The notes beneath the pieces were generated by a model. The model did no database searches. It was not told the origin of the DNA and was given only the letters and a program-made list of their open reading frames with translations. From Botrimarina hoheduenensis (GTDB lineage Bacteria > Planctomycetota > Planctomycetia > Pirellulales > Lacipirellulaceae), in contig NZ_SJPH01000001.1 of assembly GCF_007859815.1 (NCBI RefSeq), positions 427,987 to 491,986 of the forward strand: 64,000 nt of DNA, read 5' to 3'. The position numbers were made by a program, and so were the translations under genes. Shown here piece after piece: positions 34,484 through 43,190 of this stretch (its first letter is position 1; each line of letters starts with the position of its first letter).

Positions 34484-34511
34484 CCTCCGCCTTCGTGGCG
34501 GATTTTTTTTT
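34484..34511 (+). terminator. Intrinsic terminator just upstream of the MFS gene
   Basis: Stem TCCGCC (34486-34491) with GGCGGA (34497-34502), loop TTCGT, followed by nine T at 34503-34511. It is the cleanest Rho-independent terminator in the window, although about 430 bases lie between it and the nearest upstream stop codon. Confidence 0.85.
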
Positions 34512-34545
34512 GGTCCGCCCCCGGACTCGCTGAGCTTGTAGGTCG

Positions 34546-35880
34546 ATGTCGCCGAAGTCGGAGCCTATCGCGAGCACGCCTCCCGCCATGGTCGCGCGTC
34601 TAGCGGTCATGATGTTTCTCGAAACATGGCCCTTGGGAGTGTGGATTGTCACGATCGGCACCTACATTGGTGCCCATACGGGATCCGCGGGTGATCGTCT
34701 GTTCGACGCCGGATTTATCGGCTACTGCGGCGCAGCAGCCGCGATCGGTGGAGCAATGTCACCCGCGTTGGCGGGCATGCTCTCGGATCGACTGTTCGCG
34801 GCGCAGCGCGTGCTGGTCGTGCTGCACCTGCTGGCCGGTATCGCTTTGGCGACAGTGGGCTATTCGGGCAGTCGCAGCCAAATCGGTCTTTTCTTTGCGA
34901 CGCTGGTCTATTTCCAGCTCTACGCCCCGACGGTCACGATGACCACGACCATCGCCATGCGAAATGTGCGGGACGTGGATCGTGACTATCCCCCTGTGCG
35001 TGTCGCGGGGACGCTTGCCTGGGTCGCCGCGGGGTGGTTCGTGGGTTTGGGGTGGCCAGCGCTTTTCGGAAGCTCAATCGAAGCGACGCTCGTGCCGGTC
35101 TGGATCGGTGTGGTCGGTCACGGAGTGATGGCCGCCTACAGCCTGACGCTGCCCGATACGCCGCCAGCTCGGACGGTGGGGCTGTTGAGGACGCTCACCG
35201 GAGGCAGTGAACTCTGGAGCAATCGGGCCTTTGTCACTTTCCTCGCAATCTCTGTGCTCGCCTGTGTTCCCCCCCAGGCCTACGATCGCTACGCGAATCT
35301 GTTCCTCAACAACCTGGGATACGAACACGCCGCTGCCAAGCTCACGATCGGGCAGGTGACCGAGGTCTTCTGCCTGTTCGCGATGCCGATGCTACTCAGA
35401 CGCTTTGGTCTGCGCGTGGTATTCATGGCGGGTGTGCTGACCTGGACGCTGCGGTTCTTTCTGTTGGCGGCGGGGGCCGCGTGGGGTACCACCGCCGCGA
35501 TCTATCTGGCGATCTTCGTACACGGTCCCTGCTACGCGTTCGTTTACGTTACCGGGCAGCTCTATATCGATCGGCTCGCGACACGCGATAACCGGGGTGC
35601 CGCTCAAGGCCTGCATGCCGTTGCGACGACGGGCATGGGGCACCTCATCGGCTCGGCGGTTGTCGGCGGCTTGCAGCACGTTTATCTGACGCCTCCCGGT
35701 GTTGATCCGGCTCCGTATCGCTGGGAGTACTTCTGGCTTGCGCCGGGGTTGATCAGCCTGGTTGCTGCGGGGTTGTTCTGGGCCTTGTTCCGTGAAGATC
35801 GGCCAGCCGCAACCGTCCAGGTGCATGCCGAAGACCTACCCCCTTCGCCCGCTGAGCAACTAATTGAACCGATGGAGTAA
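34546..35880 (+). CDS. MFS transporter of the nucleoside:H+ symporter (NupG) type
   Basis: 444 aa with 12 predicted membrane helices. NupG-like features include MMFLETWPLGVWIVTIGTY at the N-terminus, GAMSPALAGMLSDRLFAAQR (loop 2-3), the fourth-helix string LYAPTVTMTTTIAMRNV and a large C-terminal half with FVYVTGQLYIDRLATRDNRG and AQGLHAVATTGMGHLIGS. The predicted substrate is a nucleoside by family, but planctomycete members may differ. It is a single gene behind an intrinsic terminator, with about 35 bases of leader. Confidence 0.88.
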   Translation: MSPKSEPIASTPPAMVARLAVMMFLETWPLGVWIVTIGTYIGAHTGSAGDRLFDAGFIGYCGAAAAIGGAMSPALAGMLSDRLFAAQRVLVVLHLLAGIALATVGYSGSRSQIGLFFATLVYFQLYAPTVTMTTTIAMRNVRDVDRDYPPVRVAGTLAWVAAGWFVGLGWPALFGSSIEATLVPVWIGVVGHGVMAAYSLTLPDTPPARTVGLLRTLTGGSELWSNRAFVTFLAISVLACVPPQAYDRYANLFLNNLGYEHAAAKLTIGQVTEVFCLFAMPMLLRRFGLRVVFMAGVLTWTLRFFLLAAGAAWGTTAAIYLAIFVHGPCYAFVYVTGQLYIDRLATRDNRGAAQGLHAVATTGMGHLIGSAVVGGLQHVYLTPPGVDPAPYRWEYFWLAPGLISLVAAGLFWALFREDRPAATVQVHAEDLPPSPAEQLIEPME

Positions 35881-35967
35881 GGGGGCCGATAAACGCTCTG
35901 GGAATAAAGAATCCAACCATCGGCCCCTGGCCTTCGCGGATCTATCGAGACCTATCAACACGGCCTA

Positions 35968-37509
35968 TCAGCGCCAAAGCTTGCGGTCGAGCAGCCGATA
36001 GTTCACCGCCTCGCTGACATGCTCGACTTGAATCTGATCCGCTTCGTCGAGGTCGGCAATTGTTCGCGCGACGCGGAGCACTTTGTCGTGAGCTCTGGCG
36101 GACAGCCCCAATTGTTCGACACTCGCCTTGAGCAGCCGTGCGCTCGGGTCGTCCAGCTCGCAGTACTCCCGTACCGCTCGTGAGGAGAGCTGCGAGTTGA
36201 GCAGCGGGCGGCCGCGTGGCGCGGTTCGTGCGGCTTGTCGGCGGCGGGCCCGTTCGACCTGTTCACGCATGGTGCGGCTGTCGGTTCCGACTTTCGTCGA
36301 ACGAAGTTCGTCGTAATCGACCGCGGGAGCTTCGATATGCAGATCGATCCGATCCAGCAGCGGTCCGCTGATTTTTGCCATGTAGCGTTCGATCTGCACG
36401 GTGCCGCAGTGGCACTCGCGGCGCGGGTCGTTTCGGTAGCCACAGGGGCAAGGGTTGAGCGAAGCGATCAGCATGAAGTCGGCGGGAAACGTGGTCGTGG
36501 CGATCGCGCGACTGATGGTCACCTGGCCGTCTTCCAAGGGTTGCCGCAGGACTTCCAGGGTTTGGCGATTGAACTCGGGCAGTTCGTCGAGAAAGAGCAC
36601 CCCGTGATGCGCGAGGCTGATCTCGCCGGGGGTGGGCGTCGAGCCGCCACCGACCAGGCCGGCATTGCTAATGGTGTGATGGGGAGCACGAAACGGGCGC
36701 GTGGCTAGCAGAGGCTGGTCGCCGCCGAGCCGACCCACAACGCTATAGATCCGCGTTGTCTGCACCGATTCGTCGGGTGATAGGGCCGGCAAGATCGTGG
36801 GTGCGCGTTTTGCCAGCATCGTTTTGCCACTGCCGGGGGGGCCGACCATGAGCAAATTGTGGGCTCCCGCCGCCGCGATCGTCATGGCCCGTTTGGCCAT
36901 CTCTTGTCCCCGCACGTCGGCAAAGTCTACGTCGTAGGCACCGTGCTCGGCCACCAGGTCGGACACGACACACGGTTGGGGATCGATGTCCAGATCGCCG
37001 GCGAAGAAGGCTGCGGCCTCGGCAAGGCTATCGACCGCGATCACGTCCAGTCCCTCGACAACCGCCGCCTCGCGGGCGTTCTGCCGCGGCAAGACCAGGC
37101 CGCTCACCCCGGGTTGCTCGGCGGCGGCGATCGCCATGGACAAAGCCCCACGGATGGGCCTCGTTGCACCGTCGAGCGAGAGTTCTCCCACAACCGCATA
37201 GCGGTGCAGACGATCGCCACCGATCTGCCCACTGCCGGCGAGAACGCCGAGCCCGATTGGCAGGTCAAACGAGGCCGCCTGCTTGGGCAGCTCAGCAGGG
37301 GCCAGATTGATCACGATTCGATCGTGGGGACGGACAAAGCCGCTGTTGACGATCGCGCGTTCGACACGGTGAGTGGCTTCGCGGACCGCGGCCTCGGGCA
37401 GGCCAACGAGCACCGTTTTGGGGATCGCGCCCGGTGAGACATCGACCTCGGCAACGACCGGTGCGGCGTCGATTCCGAGCAGCGAGTAGGTGCTGATTCT
37501 GGCGAGCAT
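35968..37509 (-). CDS. comM: YifB/ComM-type Mg-chelatase-like AAA+ ATPase
   Basis: 513 aa from the ATG at 37509, which follows GGAG by nine bases and gives the family start MLARISTYSLLGIDA. A Lon-like S5 N-domain (VSPGAIPKTVLVGLPEAAVRE) precedes the AAA+ core. Walker A is GPPGSGKTMLAKR near residue 224. Walker B is LFLDELPEF near 306. A small zinc-binding insert (CPCGYRNDPRRECHC) comes near 355, then the Mg-chelatase C-terminal lid. ComM homologues are branch-migration helicases that help integrate DNA during transformation. A perfect 20-bp palindrome lies 42 bases upstream of the start. Confidence 0.94.
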   Translation of the reverse strand: MLARISTYSLLGIDAAPVVAEVDVSPGAIPKTVLVGLPEAAVREATHRVERAIVNSGFVRPHDRIVINLAPAELPKQAASFDLPIGLGVLAGSGQIGGDRLHRYAVVGELSLDGATRPIRGALSMAIAAAEQPGVSGLVLPRQNAREAAVVEGLDVIAVDSLAEAAAFFAGDLDIDPQPCVVSDLVAEHGAYDVDFADVRGQEMAKRAMTIAAAGAHNLLMVGPPGSGKTMLAKRAPTILPALSPDESVQTTRIYSVVGRLGGDQPLLATRPFRAPHHTISNAGLVGGGSTPTPGEISLAHHGVLFLDELPEFNRQTLEVLRQPLEDGQVTISRAIATTTFPADFMLIASLNPCPCGYRNDPRRECHCGTVQIERYMAKISGPLLDRIDLHIEAPAVDYDELRSTKVGTDSRTMREQVERARRRQAARTAPRGRPLLNSQLSSRAVREYCELDDPSARLLKASVEQLGLSARAHDKVLRVARTIADLDEADQIQVEHVSEAVNYRLLDRKLWR

Positions 37510-37550
37510 GGGCATCTTCTCCGGATTGCGGGCTCTGCGGAGAAGTGGTT

Positions 37551-37570
37551 TAACGTACACGTGTACGTTA
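37551..37570. promoter_or_regulatory. Perfect 20-bp palindrome, candidate operator for comM
   Basis: TAACGTACAC followed by its exact reverse complement GTGTACGTTA. Its edge is 41 bases upstream of the comM start codon. Such symmetry fits a dimeric repressor or activator site. I cannot name the regulator. Confidence 0.6.
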
Positions 37571-37992
37571 GTGCAACTACCTTTTGGGGGTTTTGATGAT
37601 TGCCTTGCGGGTTGGCGTGTTTATTAGCGTGGCTGAGGACTCCGCAGACCGCGCTTGATTCGACCTAAAGCTTTGTATTGCCGTGGTTTGCGTCGAATTC
37701 GTTATGATTCACGGCATTTCGCGTCGCATTAGTTCGCCAAATTTCTTGAGTTCTTGTGGCCAATCTTCGAAGTGCCGCGCCTTTTTTAGATTGAGATGCG
37801 TTGGTACGACGCTTTTACTGCGTTCTTTTCTCAGCATGTCGGATCCCGTGGGAGGCAGTTGGCCTCCTGCAATACCCCCTGATTGGGTGGTGTGGATCCT
37901 TTTGAGGGAAGCAAGGCAAGAGGGCGTTGCCCAGCCCCTTGCTTCGAGACTCTCCCGACGGACAACTTTGCTGACGGATATCGTCAAGGTTT
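37571..37992. other. Lower-GC gap before the ECF sigma gene
   Basis: No gene I can support. A 92-codon frame on the minus strand (37709-37987) ends in a charged stretch HFEDWPQELKKFGELMRRE, which looks protein-like, but its upstream part does not and no ribosome site is seen. It could be a gene remnant. Promoters for the ECF operon should lie here. Confidence 0.35.
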
Positions 37993-38565
37993 TTGCCGAG
38001 CGTGATCGCTACGAACCGCCTGCCCCTCGATACGACGGACGACGACGAAAGCGGCCGCGCTGCTTTCGCGCGGGTGTTTGCGCAGCATGACCGTTGGCTG
38101 TACGCCTATCTGATGACCCTGCTGGGCAAACCGGCCCATGCGGAAGAGGTTTTTCAAGAGGTCTGCGTGGTGCTCTGGCGTGAGTACCGCAAGTTTGATC
38201 TGGAGACGAACTTCATGAAGTGGGCCAGCGTGGTGGCGCTCAACCAGGTGCGCAAGTTTCGCCGCAACCTGCGTCGCAACGAAGCTTGGCTCTCGGAGGG
38301 GTTGCTCGAGGTCTTGGCGGAAGAGGCGATCGACAACGCCGGGGTGCTTGAGACGCGTCGCCACGCGCTGCACGACTGCGTTAGCCGGCTTGCGGCCGAC
38401 GATCGCGAGGTGGTCCGCGCCTGCTATGGCGACTCACGCACAACGATCAAAGAGGCGGCAGAGCGTTTAGGGCGCCCGGCCAACTCGCTCTACAAGGCCA
38501 TGGCGCGGATTCGCCGAGCCCTGCACGACTGCATTACGCGCCGCTTACGCGCTGAAGGATACTGA
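37993..38565 (+). CDS. ECF-type RNA polymerase sigma factor
   Basis: 190 aa from a TTG at 37993 with AAGG just upstream; a GTG at 38002 is an alternative. Region 2 is visible as FAQHDRWLYAYLMTLLGKPA, AEEVFQEVCVVLW and NFMKWASVVALNQVRKFRR. Region 4 follows, as RLAADDREVVRACYGDSRTT and AAERLGRPANSLYKAMARIR. It belongs to the planctomycete/verrucomicrobial type of small sigma factors that are paired with FecR-like membrane proteins. Its stop overlaps the start of the next gene (TGATG), so production is coupled. Target promoters are unknown; the PEP-CTERM and DUF1559 genes just downstream are candidates by position. Confidence 0.92.
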   Translation: MPSVIATNRLPLDTTDDDESGRAAFARVFAQHDRWLYAYLMTLLGKPAHAEEVFQEVCVVLWREYRKFDLETNFMKWASVVALNQVRKFRRNLRRNEAWLSEGLLEVLAEEAIDNAGVLETRRHALHDCVSRLAADDREVVRACYGDSRTTIKEAAERLGRPANSLYKAMARIRRALHDCITRRLRAEGY

Positions 38566-40607
38566 TGGCCGAAGCCCCGCTGAACAACGAGCTGCAGGGC
38601 CTGCTGGCCGATTGGTGTAACGCCACGATCGACGCCTGCGGTGCTGCACGTCTGGAACAGCTCTTGGCCTCGGATCCACAAGCCCGGCAATACTATCTCG
38701 AGTACGCTGCTGCTGAAGCCGAGCTATACGCTTTGCATACCAGCGCTCCGCTCGCGCGTCCGGTTGTTGCCGAGCAACGCGAAGACGCCTCCGCGGACAA
38801 GCGGTCTCAGCCCGCGATCGCCACGGTGGGCGGCGCTTTGGATCCGGCAGCCCGCTCAGCAGCAGTAGACCGCTCGGCGGCGCGTCGTGCGCTTTCGGTC
38901 GCGGAATTGTCCAGCGCCGGCCGGCCAACGCCGTCACGGGCTTGGTCAGCAAATATCCGTTCGGCCTTGGCCCTGGCCGCTTCGCTCGCGGTGGTGGCTG
39001 CTGGATCGAGCTGGTTGACGTGGCGTGCCATCTCCAGCGCGGATCAGTCGGCGGGCACCGTTTTGCCCGACTCGATGGCGGCGGACTCGATCACGGCGGA
39101 TCGGTTGGCGGTGGCGGCTAAAGCCGTTACCGGAACGATCACCGGCACACGCAACTGCCGTTGGGGTTCTGAGCTGCTGGGCCGCGACGAGGCGGGCCTC
39201 GGTTACGGATCGGAGCTGCGCGTCGGCGATCGGCTCGACCTCGTGGCCGGCATCGCCGAGATCACTTTCAACGATGGCGCTCGCGCGGTGCTGGAAGGCC
39301 CCGCCGAGCTGATCATGCCGGCCGAGAACGATGCGGTGCTGCTCAGCGGGCGGCTTGCGGCGTTCCTCCCGCCGGGTAATCCGTCGCCCGGCATCCGCAC
39401 CGGTCGGATGGGCGTGAGCCTGGCGTCGCTCGACGCCAAAGGCACGGGTCCCGAGTTCTGCTTGGCCGCCGACGCGGAGCGTGGCGACGAGGTACACGTC
39501 TTCCGGGGCGATCTGCAAGCCTTCTTGCTCGGCGGTGCCGGCGTGGCGTCGCGCAGCGTCCGCCTCGCTAAGCACGAAGCCGCTCGGGTTCGTCCGGCCT
39601 CGACGACCGTTGCCAAGTTCTTTGCCGACGAGGACAAGTTCGTGCGCTCGATCTCGTCCACCGGCGGCCCCCACGACGGGCTCTACGCCTACGACGGTTT
39701 TGATTACCCGCAAGGTCCGCTCGGTCAGCAGAACGGCGGCTTCGGTTGGGCGGGCCCCTGGGCCGACATCGAGGCGGCTTGCCCCCCCGGACAGATCGCG
39801 ACGAACGTCGCCGAGATCGGCAGCCTCCGCATGCCGGGCCTGCCGATGATCGGCGGCCGAGCCGCCCAGGTTGCCCAGCAGAACCGGGTGCGCCGCGCGC
39901 TGAGCACCTCGCTCGGCGGCGTGTTCGACGCGGCCGGAATGGTTGAGAACCAAGACGGCCTACGCCTGGTGGGTGCCAACGGCAAAACGGTTTATCTGAG
40001 CTTCTTGCAGCGCGTCGATCTGCCGGGCGACGGCTTCTACGGTTTCGAGCTGCACCGGGGCGACGGCAACGGCAATCGGGTACTCTGCATCGGCTCGGGG
40101 GCCGATGGTGCCGGTTATGGCGTTACCAGCAACTACAACGCTTACGGAGCGGCCAACTACCCTCGCATGGGGGCTGAACGCGACGAGCCCAGCCTGTACG
40201 TGATTAAGATCGAGTTCGGGCCTCAGCACCGCGATGTGGTGACGGTCTTGCGCAACCCGGTATCGCTGCTCGACGAGCGCGGAGCCGAGGCGACGGCCCA
40301 ACTGCGGGGCAACTTTGCCTTTGACCGCATCAGCTTCGGCAACTTCGATGGCAAGAAGTGTCACGAAGTGGACGAGGTCCGGGTGGGCACCACCTATCGG
40401 GCCGTTACGGGCCGCCGCGACCGGGGTGCCGATTGGCTGGTTCCTGAGATCGCCGGACCGATAAATCGCTCACAGCCGCTCGCCGAAAGCGACGGCAGAG
40501 ACCATAATAACCTTGCGAGTGTTAGCGCCGTCCGGCCAGGATACGCAGACACTCGGCTGGCTGGGGTGCTCCCAAGCCGCCACCCCCTTTTCGCCACCGA
40601 GTTCTGA
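38565..40607 (+). CDS. FecR-type membrane protein (putative anti-sigma partner) with extracytoplasmic lectin-like domain
   Basis: 680 aa. The N-terminal part (LQGLLADWCNATIDACGAAR, DPQARQYYLEYAAAEAELY) matches the cytoplasmic module of planctomycete FecR-like proteins. A membrane helix follows at about residues 127-152 (ALALAASLAVVAAGSSWLTW). Residues 215-345 form a FecR domain (LRVGDRLDLVAGIAEITFND, ARAVLEGPAELI). The remaining 320 residues begin YAYDGFDYPQGPLGQQNGG and look like a beta-rich binding domain. The likely role is to sense a surface or envelope signal and release the overlapping sigma factor. Substrate or signal is unknown. Confidence 0.87.
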   Translation: MAEAPLNNELQGLLADWCNATIDACGAARLEQLLASDPQARQYYLEYAAAEAELYALHTSAPLARPVVAEQREDASADKRSQPAIATVGGALDPAARSAAVDRSAARRALSVAELSSAGRPTPSRAWSANIRSALALAASLAVVAAGSSWLTWRAISSADQSAGTVLPDSMAADSITADRLAVAAKAVTGTITGTRNCRWGSELLGRDEAGLGYGSELRVGDRLDLVAGIAEITFNDGARAVLEGPAELIMPAENDAVLLSGRLAAFLPPGNPSPGIRTGRMGVSLASLDAKGTGPEFCLAADAERGDEVHVFRGDLQAFLLGGAGVASRSVRLAKHEAARVRPASTTVAKFFADEDKFVRSISSTGGPHDGLYAYDGFDYPQGPLGQQNGGFGWAGPWADIEAACPPGQIATNVAEIGSLRMPGLPMIGGRAAQVAQQNRVRRALSTSLGGVFDAAGMVENQDGLRLVGANGKTVYLSFLQRVDLPGDGFYGFELHRGDGNGNRVLCIGSGADGAGYGVTSNYNAYGAANYPRMGAERDEPSLYVIKIEFGPQHRDVVTVLRNPVSLLDERGAEATAQLRGNFAFDRISFGNFDGKKCHEVDEVRVGTTYRAVTGRRDRGADWLVPEIAGPINRSQPLAESDGRDHNNLASVSAVRPGYADTRLAGVLPSRHPLFATEF

Positions 40608-40809
40608 TTCTCATCGACCACGCCGCGCGGCAGGATCGCCGCCGGCATTATGAAAATGCTTCGCTGTTGGCCCCGGGCGGAACCTCGGCCGAGGCGGCTT
40701 AACCGAACCCAAGCGATTGGTCCGCGCTGGCACAGGCCACCGCGGTTGATGCGGCAACCTGTTGATTTTTCTCCCCCTCCCTTTTGTCACTCCTTGGAGT
40801 ACACGACTC

Positions 40810-41766
40810 ATGAGAAGCCTTCTCACCCTAACCCTGACCCTGGCTGTGGCCGGTGTTGCTCAAGCGAGCATCACGGTCGATGGCACCGTGGACGCCTCGT
40901 ACGGCGCTCCGCTGGCGGTGCAGACCGTCCAAACCCAGTTCGGTGACTCTTCCGGTAACGGCGCCGGCGGCGGCGAGCTCGACGCGGCTTACGCCAAAGT
41001 CTGGAACGATCGCCTGTACGTGATGATCACCGGCAACGTCGAAGCCAACTTCAACAAGCTGCACCTGTTTATCGACTCCAAGGCGGGTGGCGAGAACACC
41101 CTGTCGAGCGGCCCCGCTTACGACTTCGGCAACGTCAGCAGCAACTTCGGTGGCCTGACGTTCGACCAGGGCTTCGAGGCCGATTACCACGTTTTCGGTC
41201 GTTGGGGTGGCGGCAACTTTGAGGTCGACGTCGTCGATCGCGCCGGCGGCACGTGCGGTGCCGCTTGCGGTGGCGACTTCGGTGCCGGCGCTGTCGGTGG
41301 CGGTGCTTTCAGCGTGCTGGGCAACGGCACGGGCACCACGTCGTTCCTTAACGGTGCTGCTGAGGCGGCTCACGATGACAGCAACAGCGCTGGCGTTATG
41401 GGCGGCACCGGTGCCGCTGACCAGGTTGCGGCCGCCGCGGTCACCACGGGCTTCGAGTTCTCGATCGCCCTGGCCGACATCGGCAGCCCCTCGGTCGGTT
41501 CGCAGATCCTCATCCATGCCGCCTACGGCAACGGTGACAATAACTACCACTCCAACCAGGTCCTGGGCGGCCTCCCGGCCGGCACGGGCAACCTGGGTGG
41601 CGACGGTGCCGGTGTCTTCACCGGCAACCTGGGCGGTGTGGACTTCAACAACTTCGCCGGCTTGCAGTACTTCAGCGTGCCGGTGACCGCCGAGATCCCC
41701 GAGCCCGCTTCGCTGGTGCTCGTTGGTTTGGCGGCCGTTGCCGCGACCGCTCGTCGTCGCAGCTAA
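40810..41766 (+). CDS. Secreted PEP-CTERM protein (paralogue of the protein at 47316-48788)
   Basis: 318 aa from the ATG at 40810 (GGAG upstream), rather than the longer frame from 40762. The signal peptide is cleaved near AQA-SIT. The body opens with VDGTVDASYGAPLAVQTVQT and WNDRLYVMITGNVEANFNKL, followed by LFIDSKAGG. A near-parallel set of strings occurs in the protein at 47316, so both share one beta-sandwich family, possibly DOMON/CBM9-like. The tail is PEPASL, a hydrophobic helix and RRRS. No dockerin-like repeat is present, unlike the other PEP-CTERM proteins here. It follows the ECF/FecR pair in the same direction, about 200 bases on. Confidence 0.85.
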   Translation: MRSLLTLTLTLAVAGVAQASITVDGTVDASYGAPLAVQTVQTQFGDSSGNGAGGGELDAAYAKVWNDRLYVMITGNVEANFNKLHLFIDSKAGGENTLSSGPAYDFGNVSSNFGGLTFDQGFEADYHVFGRWGGGNFEVDVVDRAGGTCGAACGGDFGAGAVGGGAFSVLGNGTGTTSFLNGAAEAAHDDSNSAGVMGGTGAADQVAAAAVTTGFEFSIALADIGSPSVGSQILIHAAYGNGDNNYHSNQVLGGLPAGTGNLGGDGAGVFTGNLGGVDFNNFAGLQYFSVPVTAEIPEPASLVLVGLAAVAATARRRS

Positions 41767-42051
41767 GGGCGGTTGTGAAGCGTTGAAACGATAGATTGAT
41801 TAACGACGACCCAACAGCCTTGCCGCCGCTCCCTTGCTCACGGGGCGGCGGCCGGGCGGGTCGGATCCGCGGAGCGCGTGAGCAATCGACAAAGATTATT
41901 GGAGCACTGAGATCATCGGAGCAATTGGCCCTGAGCGCTGCGGACGAAGCGTAAGTCTTCCCCCCACCAGCGCCCGCAGCCAACGGCTTCGGCCCCCCGG
42001 CTGACCCCCTCACAACTTTTCCAAGCGACTCGTCAAGGAGCGATCATTCCC

Positions 42052-43122
42052 ATGTCCCAGGTGCCTTTCTCTCGTCGGCCGCGCGGCTTCACGTTGGTGG
42101 AGTTGCTGGTGGTGATCGCCATTATTGGCATCTTGGTGGCGCTACTGTTGCCGGCGGTACAAGCCGCCCGCGAAGCGGCCAGGCGTTCACAGTGTGTGAA
42201 CAATATGAAGAACGTGGGGCTGGCGTGCATTAACTACCACGACACGTACGGGAACTTCCCGATCAGTGTGTACCGCGCCAACGAAGAGCGGGATATCGCC
42301 AACAATTACATTGGACCCCCCGGTGGTTCGTTAGATCGCGCTTCAGGAGGCACGGGATACACCGGCGCCGGGTGGATTTCGCAAGTGCTGCCCTACTTAG
42401 AAGAGCAGGCGCTGTATGAACAGCTCAAGCCAGGCTTTGACGCCGGAAACTTTACTGCTGCCGGGCAGGGTAGAGGCATGGGGCTGCGCACTATACGTGA
42501 AGCGATGGGTCGCCAACTTAATGTTTTGACCTGTCCTTCGGATGAGTCGTCGCGTCCTAGCGAAGAGCAATGGTATTTCGTCGGCTCCCTAGTGGCGACG
42601 ACTAGCTACAAAGGAAATATTGGTGATTCCATACTAGCTGAAGTCCCAGGCGACTTGATGGGGTACGACGGTTCTACAGCAGCTGCGTTTATTGACCCCA
42701 ACTTTCACACGTACACTTCTGTAGGCTCTCCCAACTCGCACAATACCGTAGATTGCAACGGTGTACTCTTCCGTAACAGCTACTTCAGACCTGTATCTTA
42801 CCGTAATGTCACGGACGGCAGTTCCAACACATTCCTAATAGGCGAGAACGTCGTCTCACAAGATTTTCACTCCGCAGCTTATTTCGCCGACGGTGATTGG
42901 GCGACATGCGGGATTCCTCTAAATAGATTCGACTACATATCTACGCCTGAAGAGTTGCAGGACGATCCAAATCCACACCGTGGGTTTAAGAGTTTACACC
43001 CGGGCGGCGCCAACTTCGCTAGATGCGATGGTTCAGTTAGCTTTGTTATTGAATCTGTTAGCACACCAATCTATCGCTCGCTCTCGACGCGGGCCGGCGA
43101 AGAAAATTTCGGCTCCGAGTGA
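42052..43122 (+). CDS. DUF1559 domain protein with prepilin-like N-terminus (copy 2)
   Basis: 356 aa, ATG at 42052 with AAGGAG 11 bases upstream. The prepilin-like signal GFTLVELLVVIAIIG is followed by AARRSQCVNNMKNVGLAC, the middle of the domain, and the H-x9-DG signature HPGGANFARCDGS near residue 322. The first 140 bases are GC-rich like the rest of the window. From about 42480 on, GC and codon use shift toward A/T, which continues through the next gene. Surface pseudopilin of unknown role, by family. It is followed by a lipoprotein gene, as is copy 1. Confidence 0.93.
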   Translation: MSQVPFSRRPRGFTLVELLVVIAIIGILVALLLPAVQAAREAARRSQCVNNMKNVGLACINYHDTYGNFPISVYRANEERDIANNYIGPPGGSLDRASGGTGYTGAGWISQVLPYLEEQALYEQLKPGFDAGNFTAAGQGRGMGLRTIREAMGRQLNVLTCPSDESSRPSEEQWYFVGSLVATTSYKGNIGDSILAEVPGDLMGYDGSTAAAFIDPNFHTYTSVGSPNSHNTVDCNGVLFRNSYFRPVSYRNVTDGSSNTFLIGENVVSQDFHSAAYFADGDWATCGIPLNRFDYISTPEELQDDPNPHRGFKSLHPGGANFARCDGSVSFVIESVSTPIYRSLSTRAGEENFGSE

Positions 43123-43190
43123 AGAACGATTAGAATCCATAGCAAATAACCGATTGACAAGACATTAGTAACTATAGGGTGTCAATAGGA

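Noticed and set aside
40828-41550. 240-codon minus-strand frame opposite the PEP-CTERM gene
   Set aside because: Antisense to a clear signal-peptide gene. Repetitive Val/Ala/Gly composition follows from the sense codons.
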